From: Saturnia japonica
Lineage: Eukaryota; Arthropoda; Insecta; Lepidoptera; Saturniidae
NCBI GenBank assembly: GCA_033032175.1
Contig: CM065317.1
Span: 19,117,279-19,181,278, forward strand
DNA: 64,000 nucleotides
Reading direction: 5' to 3'
The notes under the pieces were generated by a model. The model was not told the DNA's origin, did no database searches, and worked only from the letters and a program-made list of their open reading frames with translations. Position numbers and translations under genes: made by a program. Positions 1-10,794 of the stretch are shown piece by piece. Positions within the stretch are counted from its first letter, which is position 1. Each line of letters starts with the position of its first letter.

Positions 1-511
1 TGCCATATAAAACGCTAATTTCATAGGTAAGGACCTAATACATATTAAATTGATAAGACTTTATAAATAAGGAAGTATTATATGTAATTACAAGAGAATT
101 GTGAAATTTAGAATACAACGAGACAAGTTCCTAACACAAATACTACATTTTTCTCTAAGTTCTCATCACTGTGCATTCTACATTGAAAGAATGCGATCGA
201 AATGGTATCCGATACCTAGTTAAAGATTTTCCCGACGTCCTCTCACTCGAGCCTGTTTATCTGTTTATCGGAAGATAGACTTGATTTACTGAGTTTTCCT
301 TCTTTAACATGGTATTTATTTCCCGTTTTAATCTATACATACGTGGTTAGAATAAGCCGTTCTGAAATAGGTCAATATTTACATTGCCTTGTTTATTTAT
401 TTAACCTATGAAAAAGTGAAAAATACCTGAACATGTTTTATTTGTCCTGGGCATTTAATATACATAAATAGGTTCACAATTTTTATTTATGATAAATATT
501 ATATGTTTTTT
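1..511. other. No recognisable feature
   Basis: AT-rich sequence. I see no open frame of note, no repeat family shared with the rest of the window and no clear regulatory motif. Confidence 0.5.
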
Positions 512-700
512 TTACCGAAATCAAAAAAGAAGGTGGTTCTCAATTCGAATGTATATTTTTTATAGCTGATAACGAACCGATTTAGGTGATTCTTTCTTCG
601 TTACAAAGAGGATACTTTTAGAGTAGCTCATTTTAATTTAATTGGCATAGGACCATCGACTTCAAATATACATCAGTGAATATTTTCAAAATCATTGAAT
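512..700 (+). repeat. Dispersed repeat, family J, copy 1
   Basis: The string ggttctcaattcgaatgtat followed by a T-run, then a gatt(c)tttctt block about 60 bases later, recurs at 3925, 11685 and 40020 (plus) and in diverged form at 14875-15240 (minus). These are old scattered copies of one interspersed family. I cannot assign the class from the fragment; a non-LTR retrotransposon 3' region is possible. Confidence 0.5.
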
Positions 701-867
701 TTGGTTTTTCTTAATTTTTATATTGTCAAAATTGTTTGGAAAATTTATACATCTAATGAGGTACTAACATCAATCGTGACGTTTGTCGAAAGGTTATTAT
801 ATGAACATTTTTTACTTGCACAAGATTATAAATGCTTAATTAACTATTTTGGCACATTGACTTAAAG

Positions 868-1018
868 ATAAATTAGACTCATAAATGTCAGCACACCACT
901 TGGTCCGATCCTGCTCAATATTAGCCAATTTGTCAGTGTGAAGCTGATGCAGAACCGCCTCCATAGTATCATGCAAGCGGTACCTAGGTTGACCAACTGG
1001 CGGTGGATTATTTAAAGT
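868..1018 (-). pseudogene. LINE reverse-transcriptase C-terminal remnant
   Basis: Read on the minus strand, about 50 codons are open. They contain a GQPRYRLHDTMEA-like stretch and then a DRTKW motif near the end. Several insect LINE polyproteins end with a basic GRPxxRWxDxxxx segment followed by DRxxW, so this is probably the tail of a dead LINE ORF2. No polymerase motifs are present; the copy is 5'-truncated. It directly abuts the SINE at 1025-1345. The family assignment is inference from the short motif. Confidence 0.4.
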
Positions 1019-1024
1019 TTTTTT

Positions 1025-1345
1025 TAAAATTCTTCATAGTTTATGGTCAAAACCTCACCTGAAGTAAAATGTTGATGTAGTCCAAGATGGTAACTTACTT
1101 AGTTAGAGAACTGGCTCTCCAGTGCAACTGCCGAAACACACTTATATAAGTGCTTGGTGACAAATTTTCATCTTGAGGGCGGTTGCTAGCCAGGCGCGTA
1201 TTAAGATATCCCTACCATCATGCTATGATTTCAACACGATGTTTTCCTTTACCCACATCTCAGGCTCATTACAATGATTCGAACTCACGTCGATCGATGC
1301 GATGTCCGTAAACGCTATGAACTGAGCCATCATTGCTTCAGTATA
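1025..1345 (-). repeat. tRNA-derived SINE, family C, copy 1
   Basis: On the minus strand it starts with an A-box-like TGGCTCAGTT near 1328 and a B-box-like GTTCGAATC about 50 bases on. These lead into gtaaaggaaaacatcgtg, a conserved body, and caccaagcac. The same layout occurs at 23645, 28436, 57733 and 58340, with fragments at 40385 and 43455. The promoter boxes show tRNA ancestry; the copies are diverged. Confidence 0.75.
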
Positions 1346-2639
1346 CTATTTGATTACCTGTAGATGACCGAGTCAGTGAAGTCTATGACCCTTTGTTTTA
1401 TTGATGATGTTAGGCTGAGCCATTAAATTATTCGATTACGGTATTCCTTCAAACCCTGTTGTTATCGTCGCTTTTGATAGGTTCAGTATCTTCCAGAGTA
1501 CTTTTTTCCACCACCAGGACCGTTTCATAAAGACTGCACTTATGACGGTCTTATAAATATGTAATTTCGTGTTTTGCTGGGATGTTTTGACAACAAGACC
1601 CTGTGAAAGGCTTCACTGTATCTCAGGTAATTTTGAAATCTTCTGTCTTGTAACGTTGTTTGTGTCGGTATTGTTGCATCTGAATTACCTACGACTTAAA
1701 TTCATCAATCTCTTTAAAGCTCGTTATCCTATCATGCTTGCGTTTAACACTCGTATATAATAAATCCATATTTAGAAACAAGTACGAAACAGTTTATCAA
1801 TTTAAACCATCTGCTAATAACTACTAATGAACCTGCTCTCAATTCTTAGAATTCATGTCATATATTTTAAAAAACGAACAAGCCCAGTGTGAAAAATTAG
1901 TGGTTGAAAAAACGTCAGCCTAAAATAAAGGTGAGCGACAAACAAACACACTCAACCGCTAATAGCAACATAACGACATGTTTAAAATGTATTATTATGA
2001 CCCGGATGCAAACATTCGAGGTACCACCCGGTTTTAATCTCTGCTCGTTAACCGTAATGCGAAACCGTGTATAACCGGATGATACTGTCTGTTCAACAGA
2101 AAAAATATAGCGCGTTCTTAAAAGAATTCGTAACGTTTGTTGTGGCTAGGGCTTCTGTTCTTTGAGGATTTCATTAAAAGCGTATCCTTATGACATGAAT
2201 ATTTTAAATAATTGTATATTTTTAGCTAATTTTACTTTTCCTTGTTTCACATTACCGAATTTCAAGATAATTAGTTCAAAGCCGTAGAGGGAGAATTATA
2301 TAACTAACAAAATCAGATTTGCTAAAAAACGCGTTTTGTCCTCAAAAGCATTACTAAGTTTTACCTAAAAGAAAATTTATTGTCGTTGTTTTATATATTT
2401 GTACACTAATACAATGTTCATCGTTTGAATCTGTTACTGTCTCAATAACAAAACTCAGCTCTTTTCATTTATCCGAAAACGTCAAAAAGAAGTTATCTAA
2501 CTTTCCCGTTTCTGACTTTTAGAAATTTAAAAAATATTTTTGAGACAAAATTAGATAAATCAGAGCAAAGGGACCAAAATACACATCGTACTATAAGTAC
2601 ACTTTATGATAAAGCAATAAATTAAATTATGAGAAAAGT
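1346..2639. other. No recognisable feature
   Basis: AT-rich DNA. The only open stretch of note (1569-1760, plus) is short, has ordinary composition and no recognisable domain, so I do not call it a gene. Confidence 0.4.
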
Positions 2640-3095
2640 GTATGGAATACATTTCGCATCTCTGGGATGAATCCGCAAAATACCTCCTCAATGCTCACGA
2701 CAGGTTGCAGAGATGAGTTATTCGCATTGTCCATGATGCAGACGTTATCAAATACATTGAGCCACTACAGATGCGCAGGAGTATTATGAAGAGCTGTTCA
2801 ATCTAATACCCTCCTCTCCCTTCCACAACAGAACAACACGCACTGGGCTTCGGAGTCACAGTTTTACGGTAACCTGCATCTTGGCACGAACTAACTCCCG
2901 GCCAGTGTGTTCCCTCCTTCTTACGAAACCGGGCACTTTAACGTAACGTGAAGACATATTTACGCAGGCCGGCGTGACAGCAGCGGCCGCCGCTGGGGTT
3001 AGAACTCTCGGTGGTCACCGTTGTGTTTGGATTGTGGTGTGCTTATCATCAGAGACAGTACCCTCAATGTGCCGAGCTATAATAATAAATCATAA
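2640..3095 (+). pseudogene. LINE 3' end, family F, copy 1
   Basis: The stretch encodes, with stops, the C-terminal part of a non-LTR reverse transcriptase: an AKYLLNAHDRLQR-like start, then a CVPSFLRNRAL-like segment, and a 3' end with ggtggtcaccgttgtgtttgg and a run of ataataataaa. It matches 29548-30040 over nearly its whole length, and shorter tails at 18735, 22885, 25850 and 30925. Lepidopteran LINE tails of the type LPxxVFPxxYDIGxFK are the likely parents. It is 5'-truncated and carries multiple stops. Confidence 0.65.
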
Positions 3096-3277
3096 AAAAA
3101 TCGAATTCTCCCTCTACGACAGCTATATAAAGCGGGTTATATTAATAGATCTGAAAGTTTTGCTGGATCTTTGAATGACAGGAATATCTGTCAAATGGTA
3201 ACACCATTTCATGTTCATGAGTATTTTCTAAGGGTTTAATATGTCGATATTATAAGATATGTCTAATTTCGTAAATA

Positions 3278-3693
3278 CAGTGTAAACTCTTTATAACGTT
3301 ATCTTTTATAACGATAAACTCCCTATAACGGTGAAGTGAGCCCAACTTGGTTGGTTTGCGTTAAAACCCACATATTGAAACACTCTTTATAGCGATACGC
3401 CATTCTCTATTACGAAGAAATGTGTAGGAAGACGATTCCACCACATATCTAGATGTGAATAGAATACATAAAATAATACAAAACAAGTACTGGCATAGCG
3501 AAAAACGTCAGACAAAGTTATCAGAATATATGTGTGTGTAAACAATAATTTATAAGCATTTATTATCTAAGACAAACATATTAAAAATTCTTGTTAATTT
3601 GGTTGGTTTTTTTGTTCACTCCATATAACGATAACTCTCTATAATAACAAAAATGCTCAGTCCTTTGAGTTTCGTTATAAAGAGTTTACACTG
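3278..3693. mobile_element. Pogo/Tigger-like MITE with TA target duplication
   Basis: A 416-bp element begins CAGTGTAAACTCTTTATAA at 3278 and ends with the exact reverse complement at 3693. The terminal inverted repeats are perfect over 21 bp (3278-3298 and 3673-3693). TA flanks both ends (3276-3277, 3694-3695), as expected for Tc1/mariner/pogo insertion. The CAGTG terminus and the internal ctccctataacg-type repeats fit pogo/Tigger-type MITEs. There is no transposase frame inside, so it is non-autonomous. Confidence 0.88.
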
Positions 3694-3924
3694 TAAATAA
3701 ATTGAGAACAAATATTTCCCGAGATAAAACTAGGTCAAGTAAATATTATAATAACGTTGAATTACTTCAACCACACGAGTCTTACACTTTTATAACCGTA
3801 TAAACATTCCTAAGCGTATTGTCCCTTCTATTGTAAATACATTTTCAGTCTTCTAGAGGTTAGTTGAGTGGGTAAAAATAACAGAGTACCTATTTTATGA
3901 GGATTTATTATTACTTTTTATCTG

Positions 3925-3990
3925 ACTTCAAAAAAAGGAGGACGTTCGCAATCTGATTGTATATTTTTTTATGAATCTTCAGTCAAAAGA
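3925..3990 (+). repeat. Dispersed repeat, family J, fragment
   Basis: Short match to the 5' part of family J: gacttcaaaaaaaggaggac, then a diverged ttcgcaatctgattgtatat and a T-run. Confidence 0.45.
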
Positions 3991-4249
3991 AATAAACGTT
4001 ACAGCCCTGTTTACGCGTACATATTGCGCTTAGTCGTATTTCCTTAATCTTTCAACAGATTAGTCTCTCATATTGTGTACGTTGTTTTAACTGATATCGA
4101 TAAAATTAACCTTGTGCTAGTACTCTCAGGGGTGTGAATCAGAATTTAAAAAAAAACACAAAAACAATTGTAAGTGGGTACGTAATACTCCCGTTATGAC
4201 CACGCGGCAAGATGCAGTACGTGCATGAGAATCCATGTCTGTCAAAAAT

Positions 4250-4400
4250 TAGGGCTCGCGACTGACTGGCGGCGGCCGGGTTTTGGACGCGCACTCCTGT
4301 GTGGTGTGCGGGAGGCGAGGCGCGGGCGCACGGTACTATACACCGATGTCGCGAATTCTTATACACGCGCATTCGCGGTTGTGTGTCTACAATTATATAT
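4250..4400. promoter_or_regulatory. CpG-rich patch, possible promoter or first exon
   Basis: This 150-bp patch is GC- and CpG-dense inside AT-rich DNA and is open in several frames on both strands. On the minus strand a TATAAG-like box (about 4357-4362) lies upstream of two overlapping arthropod-type initiators in ccagTCAGTcgcg (near 4260-4270), but the spacing is too long for a standard TATA-initiator pair. A 37-codon minus-strand frame beginning MDSHARTASC starts at about 4233. There are no homologous copies in the window. It could be a host promoter/5' exon or a GC-rich repeat fragment. Confidence 0.25.
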
Positions 4401-4419
4401 TACATTAATTTGATATATC

Positions 4420-4632
4420 TTTTATGGTTTACTGAGAGTAAGCCTTTTAAGCGCCCGAATCGATTAACCATGATCTTTTTTTTAACTTGCTCGAAACCCT
4501 AATTATTTTTCTAAAATAAAAGTACACATATAATAAACTATAATATGAGGTATCTATAATTGAAAGTATCGTTAAAATCGGTCTAACCGTTTCGGAGATT
4601 AAGCAGTACAAACAAACAGACAGACAAAAAAT
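4420..4632 (-). repeat. Helitron-like repeat, family B, truncated copy
   Basis: On the minus strand it reads gtctgtctgtttgtttgtac, then tctccgaaacggttagaccg, and further on actttt attttagaaaaata with a genic-looking tail. It matches the 5' part of the better copies at 50020-50427 and 61318-61709. Its CTAGT-type terminus is missing. Confidence 0.6.
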
Positions 4633-4739
4633 TTCAAAATTGAGTTTTTGTTATAGGTATCGTACATAATTTCATATGCGTTTAGTAAACAGCTGTAATT
4701 TGACATTACAAACAGACACTCATTTTTATTAATTGTATA

Positions 4740-4815
4740 GATTATTAAGCGGTTACCGTATCCAATGGATACCCAAATAACTCCAGAGGTATCACTAGCA
4801 TTTGCCGGCCTTGAA
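4740..4815 (+). repeat. Dispersed repeat, family I, fragment
   Basis: Contains gcggttaccgtatccaatgg, then ccagaggtatcactagc and ttgccggcc. The same order occurs at 38070-38330 and, inverted, at 50630-50775. The family is probably a non-LTR-derived interspersed repeat. Confidence 0.45.
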
Positions 4816-4901
4816 ACTGACCCAAGTAGAAAGACATTTCCAAAGATATTTATTGATACATAGTAGTTTGTTATTATGAGAACAAAATAAATCTCTATAT
4901 T

Positions 4902-5250
4902 AATACGTGAAGCAAAAGCTTTCCGTACCTTTTTAAGCGTATTGCGTGCACGGAAGACTGTGAGATTTGGCATGGTTAAAGTTTATATGGAGGAGTGCAG
5001 AAAGCTAAAATGTATCTATAATATCTGTTACTGATATATTAAATAAAATAATGACCTTAAATGAATCTTCAATGACCAGTGCCACTGAACTTAGACCCCC
5101 CAAAATATTGACATTGTCACTGAACGAAAAGCGACAGCAAGTTATATAGATAATACTTATTTTTTACGAATACTGTAAAAATGACAAACAAAAAATAGTC
5201 TATGATCAAAAAGTTGCAGGACGTATTTCGAGTTTAGGGCGATCGCTAGT
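4902..5250 (+). mobile_element. Helitron-like non-autonomous element, family A, copy 1
   Basis: Starts aatacgtgaagcaaaagctt and ends gggcgatcgctagt. Six ~350-bp copies share the internal blocks ggtctaagttcaatggcac (reverse complement here), cactgaacgaaaagcgacag and the CTAGT end. Helitrons typically end in CTRRT with a hairpin just inside; in the better copies that hairpin is intact, while here it is degraded. No coding capacity. Confidence 0.65.
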
Positions 5251-7384
5251 ATAAAAGTAATTCTCTGAACAGCCTAAAGCTTAAACTGCCCTAAGATTTC
5301 TGTTGTTAACTATTTCTGTAAATGTCAATTTCTTTCAGATCAATCACGTCTGTAGTGAACTACCAAAACTTGCATTTCATTACGTTACATTGGCTTTTTG
5401 CAAAGCTATTAAAATATTTAAAGCAGCTATTCAAAATAATCATAAGTCCTTTTTTTATGGCAAATGTGTTCGTTCATTCATAACTCTGCCAACGTTACGT
5501 GAATAAAATATTTTTCTAATTATTTTTGTAATCTTCACACATAGCTTCAAACAACATGGCGGCTCCCTCGTTGAAACTGTCCAGGGATTTTTTGTTGTAA
5601 CTCAAAATGCATGTTCCTAGTTATTATTTATAATCCATTTCACTTTCAGACAATAACCCAACTACATCACGTAAAATGCCGTCAAAATTACATGATATAG
5701 AGCTAAATAACTTCAGCGAAAATTTCAATTTTTTATATCAATATAAATTCTCCGTTTTTAGTTGGTTAGTAAACCGAAATGTTCAATATTTTCTTTAACT
5801 AGCTTTCATTTTGACGCAATCGATAGATTGTTCCTACAGTTGGCAATTGTTAACTAGACCTGGATAATTATTTTGTCTTCTGTGAACGCTTTAGAATCTT
5901 TTATGTCTATACCTAGTACATGCATAGTTCAATATCTTTTGATTGTTGGAATGACACCAAAAACCTTTTCTAGCAGAGTGTGCGTTACAGAAATGTTGAA
6001 CAAGCGCAATTAGTATCACAAGTAAGAACCCAGAGAGGCTTTCGACTGACGCACAGTTGAATCAATTTTATTAATCGTGTATCTACTCGTTGTAAATTTT
6101 GTCTTTGGTCTTGTCTTGGTTCAGATTTATGATCAAAGATGTTTCAATATATATATGTTGAGGGCACGTGAGTGGAAGTCGCCTCATAATAATTTAGGTG
6201 GGGCTTTTTAATGTTATAGTTGTGATCCTATAATATTTACATCTCTTATTAACATGTCTTATAGTTGTGAGTCTTATGTATTTTAGTATGATTATTTATT
6301 GCCTTTACTACATAATAATTAAGTGTCTTTTAAATTCTTATGTATGGTTATAAGTAAGACTTATATTTATTAGAATAATAAGGAAACAAGACTATTTAAA
6401 GGGTTCGTATTAAGGTTCGTATTAGAGGAAGTAATACATACTCTTATGATTATTTTAATGTATTGTATGTATTAAATATATACGTAAGAGTGACTCTGAG
6501 TGTCGTCTAGTAGAATTGAGTATTATTATTTCTCCGTAAAATTGTATAAAACATGTACTAGATCTAAGTATATAAATAGTTTAAAGTGCCAAAATGTGAG
6601 AATGGCACGACTCGTCATTAGCAATTTAGAAGTAAGAAGTTTAGCTGTGTATATCTGAAATACAATTCATAGTCTATTTAGAAAGCGGTATAATTACCCC
6701 CACAGATGCCCTAACTATATGGAAAAAGTCATCAAGTAGTTGAAATACTTTAGCTGAAAAGATACGGGAGGAAATAAAGCGAGTCAGCTTGTACGGTACG
6801 ATTGTATCTGTGTTGCACCTTCTCATTCTCGACAAATGTTTATGGCATTTGAGAATACTACCAAATAGAAAAAAATCGATGTCTTTAGGTAACTTCATGG
6901 CTAAATCAGTTTTATTTTCTTTTCATGTCAAAAACTCTAATTTCTTATATTGAAGAACGCAAGTTCTTTCATTTGACACTTCCAAATATACAGAAAGATA
7001 AAAGACGCTTTAAATCCGTACGAGCGAAATGAGTTTTTAGGATTAAAAGTATTACCATGGAAACGGAGAGCCGTTCAGTTAAATTGTTACGAAGCCTCGG
7101 CAAGTTATTTCGGTATTTATTCACTCCTTCGCTGTCTATACATTTTTTCCTCATCGGGAAGAACTTCTGTGTTCATTATTCTCCTGTGTGGAAAATATTC
7201 CCTTTAAAACTATAACCAGAAAGTAAGTTTTATTGATTTTAAAATTACATTTCGTGCATTTAACTCGTGGGCAGAGTATGAAATTTATTAGAATTATTGG
7301 CGACTGAATTATGTATTATTATGTGTCATGTGTTATATATTGTGTGTTTTATATATATGAATAGATAGGTAACATTAATAAGAA
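5251..7384. other. No recognisable feature
   Basis: AT-rich, no convincing genes. Short frames at 5303-5506 (plus) and 6674-7154 (minus) have no recognisable domain and no flanking splice pattern that I trust. Confidence 0.4.
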
Positions 7385-7640
7385 GAAACAAGATTGGTCG
7401 TCCTGCTGACGCCTCAGTGAAGTAAAGAAGCTCGAGTTTTATTGAAGACCCAGCATCTCAAGCGGCCGTGCATTATTGCACCCCCGGGCCCTTCACCACC
7501 ACCTCGCCCTACTGGCATCCGTACGGTGTCTACGGGAAAGGCATACGGTTACATAAAATCGCCCGTCCATACCGGGAAGTGTCACGCCTTACCCCCCTTA
7601 CGCAGAGGGGAAGTGACGCGAACACAACAAGAACCAAATA
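7385..7640. repeat. GC-rich patch, probable LINE 3' region
   Basis: A GC-rich block with cgtctacgggaaagg-like sequence (gtgtctacgggaaaggcata) and gggaagtgtcacgcc, ending in a pyrimidine/purine palindrome-like cccccttacgcagagggg. Both strands are open for about 75 codons, which high GC alone explains. It abuts a LINE tail at 7646. I think it is mobile-element UTR rather than a host exon. Confidence 0.35.
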
Positions 7641-7645
7641 ATAAA

Positions 7646-7865
7646 AATCAAAATCAAAATATGTTTTATTCAATTTAGGCCCTAAGAATGCACTTATGAA
7701 TGTCAAAACACTACCACCGGTTCGGAAAACATCCCAGTCATCGAGAAGAACCGACAAGAAACTCGATCGGGTTTATCAACATCTTATTATCTTTTTTTTA
7801 AATAGTTTTTGCAGTATTAAATTATATACAGTTTTTATCATTTTCACTAGATGTACACAGAAAAA
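7646..7865 (-). pseudogene. LINE 3' tail, family D, copy 1
   Basis: On the minus strand this is the 3' untranslated tail of the same LINE seen at 10795-11430. It has gaaactcgatcgggtttatc (plus strand), accaccggttcggaaaacat, aggccctaagaatgcactta, and ends in an A-rich tail made of repeated tttgatt. No coding part survives. Confidence 0.7.
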
Positions 7866-8092
7866 CATAACATACCATCACGCCTGTATCCCTGAATGGT
7901 TAGGTTCTATGTAATAGGACATGTATAAGGGGGCGAGCCTATTGCCATTAATCGGGCACAAAGCTAAATTCCGAGCTGTTACTAAGAATTTCATAGAAAA
8001 TCCTAATAACACTTTAATCAATCTGGGATTGGAACCCAGGACCTCGAACAAAGCAGTCGCGCTTTCCATCACTAAGCTAATGAGGCAGTTGA
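7866..8092 (-). repeat. tRNA-derived SINE, family H, copy 1
   Basis: On the minus strand it starts with a tRNA-like head (ctcattagcttagtgatggaa), a B-box in cctgggttccaatcccag, then tttagctttgtgcccgatta, and ends ggcgtgatggtatgttatg. Copies 31890-32158 and 59898-60140 share the order. The 3' end lies right against the LINE tail at 7646-7865. Confidence 0.75.
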
Positions 8093-8784
8093 GTAATGAG
8101 GTAGAAAAGGGTTCCGTTTATAACAAAAACAGGGTTGGCATTAGATGTCAAATGGTGAATTTATTGAAAGCACTTTTTTGTATGGTATAACAGCGTTCTC
8201 TTTAGGAAGTCTAGCTACATTCACAGATACGCTTAGCACCCAGTCCTTTTCTAAGTTTATCGTGTCATCATCTTTAAGTAAATTGAGATTGTCGTTATAA
8301 CCGAAGTCTTTAACGCAATATTTGTTTAAGATATCGGTAGTCACTTTTTGTAATCCAAATATTAAGAAGTAATTTAATTTAAGTTATTATCGTTAATTAC
8401 AAATAGTACTGGTTGGCCATTAATACGTAAATTATAAAAGTTAACAGTTAATGTAGCTCTTGGGTTCGCTGAATCTCTCGCTGTCGTGTGACATAAACGC
8501 ATCTGATTGGCCCTTATATATTGCCGAACTACCACCAATCGGATTCAACTAGCAACGCTTCAGTTTGCATTTTCTCTGTGCCAAAAACTCTCGTCTGGTA
8601 ATTTTTACGAATGAAATTTTTGTATGTGACAGTACATGTGTTTCTCGTGTGATTCCCGACTAGCACTAGACGGCTAAGACTAGCAGAGCAGAAGTATTCT
8701 GGGTTGCTGGATTCAAAGGTTAATGGGGCATACTTAGCGTTCAATGTACCTAAATCTTATTATTGAAACCATATTGTAAGCTGG
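8093..8784. other. No recognisable feature
   Basis: Contains short minus-strand frames (8141-8344 and 8529-8744) without recognisable domains. I see no shared repeat. Confidence 0.35.
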
Positions 8785-8981
8785 GCCAACGGGGGGGGGC
8801 ACTATGTCTGGAACCTCCTCGTGGTGTGCCCCGGGCAACGTCAGTCTTTATGACTGGCGGCTAATACCAGACCGACGGCGTTCCTCCCCTGTACCCCTCT
8901 GCTCATCAGAGGAGACAGGGGATGGGGCAAGAGTGGACCTGCTTCGGCTCGTCCACTATGGACGGACTCGTCTTTGACGGT

Positions 8982-9503
8982 GGAGGAGACAGAAAACCTC
9001 CTTAAAAAATTGAGAGGATACAACCTCTTTAAAAAATCGCAGACGGCGGTGGAGTAAACCACCTTAAAAATCAAGGTCGGACGGTGGAAGTCAACTACCT
9101 TAAAAAATTACCGAGGAAGACAACCTCGTTAAAAAATTACTGACCGGAGGTGGAGAAAACCACCAGCATAAAAAATCAAGGATGGACAGTGGAAGGAAAC
9201 CACTTTATAAAATAACCGGAGGGTTGAGGATGAGCACCTCGTTAAAAAATCAAAGCCGGATTATCGAGGACGGAGGGGAGTTTAATTACGGCAGAGGAGG
9301 AAACCTCTATAAAAAACCAACGACGGGCTGGTGGGGGAGGGGGTGCGTTCATTCGCCTCCTTCTCCTGCCATTTCACGGACGGCAGAGGAGAAAACCTCG
9401 GTAAAAAATCATAGCCGGGCTAGCGGGGTGAGGGTGCGTTCATTCGCCCCCTTACCCCCGCCATATGCCAAACATTATGGCAGAGGCAGAGGAGAAAACC
9501 TCT
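8982..9503 (+). repeat. Array of eleven short hairpins with covarying stems
   Basis: Eleven 4-5-bp stem-loops follow one another, and most are followed a few bases on by a TAAAAAA-type run. Stem pairs are GGAGG/CCTCC (8982, 8997), AGAGG/CCTCT (9013, 9024), GGTGG/CCACC (9048, 9059), GGTGG/CTACC with one G-U (9083, 9095), CGAGG/CCTCG (9112, 9124), GGTGG/CCACC (9149, 9160), AGTGG/CCACT (9188, 9200), GAGG/CCTC (9226, 9237), AGAGG/CCTCT (9293, 9304), GAGG/CCTC (9386, 9396) and AGAGG/CCTCT (9488, 9499). Loops are 6-10 bases and purine/A-rich. Both arms change together, which suggests selection on structure, perhaps RNA. Confidence 0.7.
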
Positions 9504-9832
9504 ATAAAAAACCCAACGCCGGGTGGGTGGGAGACAGGGGCGGTTCATCCGCCTCCTTCTCCTGCCAGGCCGAACCAAGGGGAGATGGGTCGGGGGGCCT
9601 GTCTTCCCATTGCACTGGTTTGGCGGACGGGGAGACAGTTTCGTTCACCGGGCTGTCTCCGTCAGCGGGCGGCCCTTCCGGGCCTTGCCGCCGGGACGGC
9701 GCGGTAGTATGCTACCGCTGGTGCCGCGTCACCCCATTACGGTGGCGGACGGTGCACCGTGGAGTTTTAGTGAGTAGGAGTCTGACATAATAACTCGTCC
9801 CCCCGGGCGGGTGTGTACCCATGACGGGTTTG

Positions 9833-9882
9833 TTTCTTTCTTTCTTTTTTTCCTTCCTTTCTTTCTTTCTTTCTTTCTTTTA
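9833..9882 (+). repeat. (TTTC)n microsatellite
   Basis: Imperfect run of TTTC units at the end of the GC-rich retroelement-like unit. It may be that element's 3' simple-repeat tail. Confidence 0.85.
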
Positions 9883-9935
9883 TTGACTAAAATGTTTCAC
9901 ATCTATCGGGCATCCCGTGACGGTCAACTTATTTT

Positions 9936-10380
9936 TTGTGATACGCTCTATTAAAGATTACTTCAACAGAACAAGACACTGCGTCTGATTTTTCATATGG
10001 ATGGAGCCGCACTCTTGTAACCTATCGTTCTCGTTTCCTTCGCTTACCTATAACTACCCAGAGTGTTTTACTTTCATGATTATAGCACTGCTTCTTAGAG
10101 TCGAAGCTTGAAGTTATTTTCTTTATTACAAGGGAAAAAAAGTTGCAGGATCTAATTACTTTAAAAAAAAAATGAAACACAAACCAAAATAAGTTCCCAA
10201 AAAATCTAGCAATAAACAAAACGAATTTGCTATTATTAATCACAAATATGGATTAGGACATCTTAGTACTCGCCGTTGTATTGTAGCATCAATTAAACGT
10301 GTTACATTTTTAAGTTTGACTGGTAGTTACAAAGATTAACGCGTTCAAACAAAGAATCTCTTAAGCCTTTTAATGTTACT
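9936..10380. other. No recognisable feature
   Basis: AT-rich; a minus-strand Phe-rich frame (10022-10243) is a product of T-rich composition. Confidence 0.4.
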
Positions 10381-10741
10381 ACTAGCGATCGCCTTAGGGT
10401 CGAAATTAGACTTTTAGAGTTTTTGACTCATAGACTATTTTCTGTTTGACATTTGCAGTACTCATGAACCTAAACAATGAGTATTATCTACATCACTTGC
10501 TGTCACTTTTCGTTGAGTGTCAGTGTCAATATTTTGGGGGGTCTAAGTTCAAAGGTACGGGTCAGGTAAGGATTCGCAGTATTAATTTTTTTTTATTTAA
10601 TATATTAGTAACAGATATTATAGATCAATTTTAACTTTTCGCACTCCTTCTCCATATAAACTTTTAAAATGCCAAATATCACAGTCATCCGTGCACGCAA
10701 TACACTTAAAAAGGGTTAGAAAGCTTTTGCTTCACGTATTA
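10381..10741 (-). mobile_element. Helitron-like element, family A, copy 2
   Basis: Inverted copy: ACTAG at 10381 is the terminus on the minus strand, and gcttttgcttcacgtatt marks the other end. Internal landmark: tattttggggggtctaagtt. The subterminal hairpin is diverged here. Confidence 0.7.
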
Positions 10742-10794
10742 GTATATATATAACATATAGATAGTAGAGAATTATTCCCATTCCTAGTAATTGT

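Larger units (their letters stand above)
8785..9935 (+). mobile_element. GC-rich retroelement-like unit, R1-clade-like tail (tentative)
   Basis: A ~1.1-kb GC-rich unit opens with a G-run and ctggaacctcctcgtggtgt, continues with a long hairpin array (8982-9503), and then a GC-rich part with gtgcaccgtggagttttagt and cccccgggcgggtgtgtacc. It ends in a (TTTC)n tract and atgtttcacatcta..ccgtgacgg. The gagttttagtg / ccccgggcggg tail followed by tgtttcacatc is a combination I associate with lepidopteran R1-like LINE 3' ends, and a similar tgtttcacatc/cgtcacgg block occurs at 29035-29340. Three overlapping plus-strand frames (9182-9790, 9465-9707, 9523-9777) are open only because T is rare; I do not call them proteins. 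The element class is inference. Confidence 0.45.

Noticed and set aside
4599..4973. 124-codon minus-strand frame
   Set aside because: It spans three unrelated repeats (families B, I and A), so it cannot be one gene.
9182..9790. Three overlapping plus-strand open frames of 80-200 codons in the GC-rich unit
   Set aside because: They are open in all three frames at once, which reflects GC-rich, T-poor composition. The apparent peptide repeats (EEKTSIKN-like) follow from the DNA hairpin repeats.
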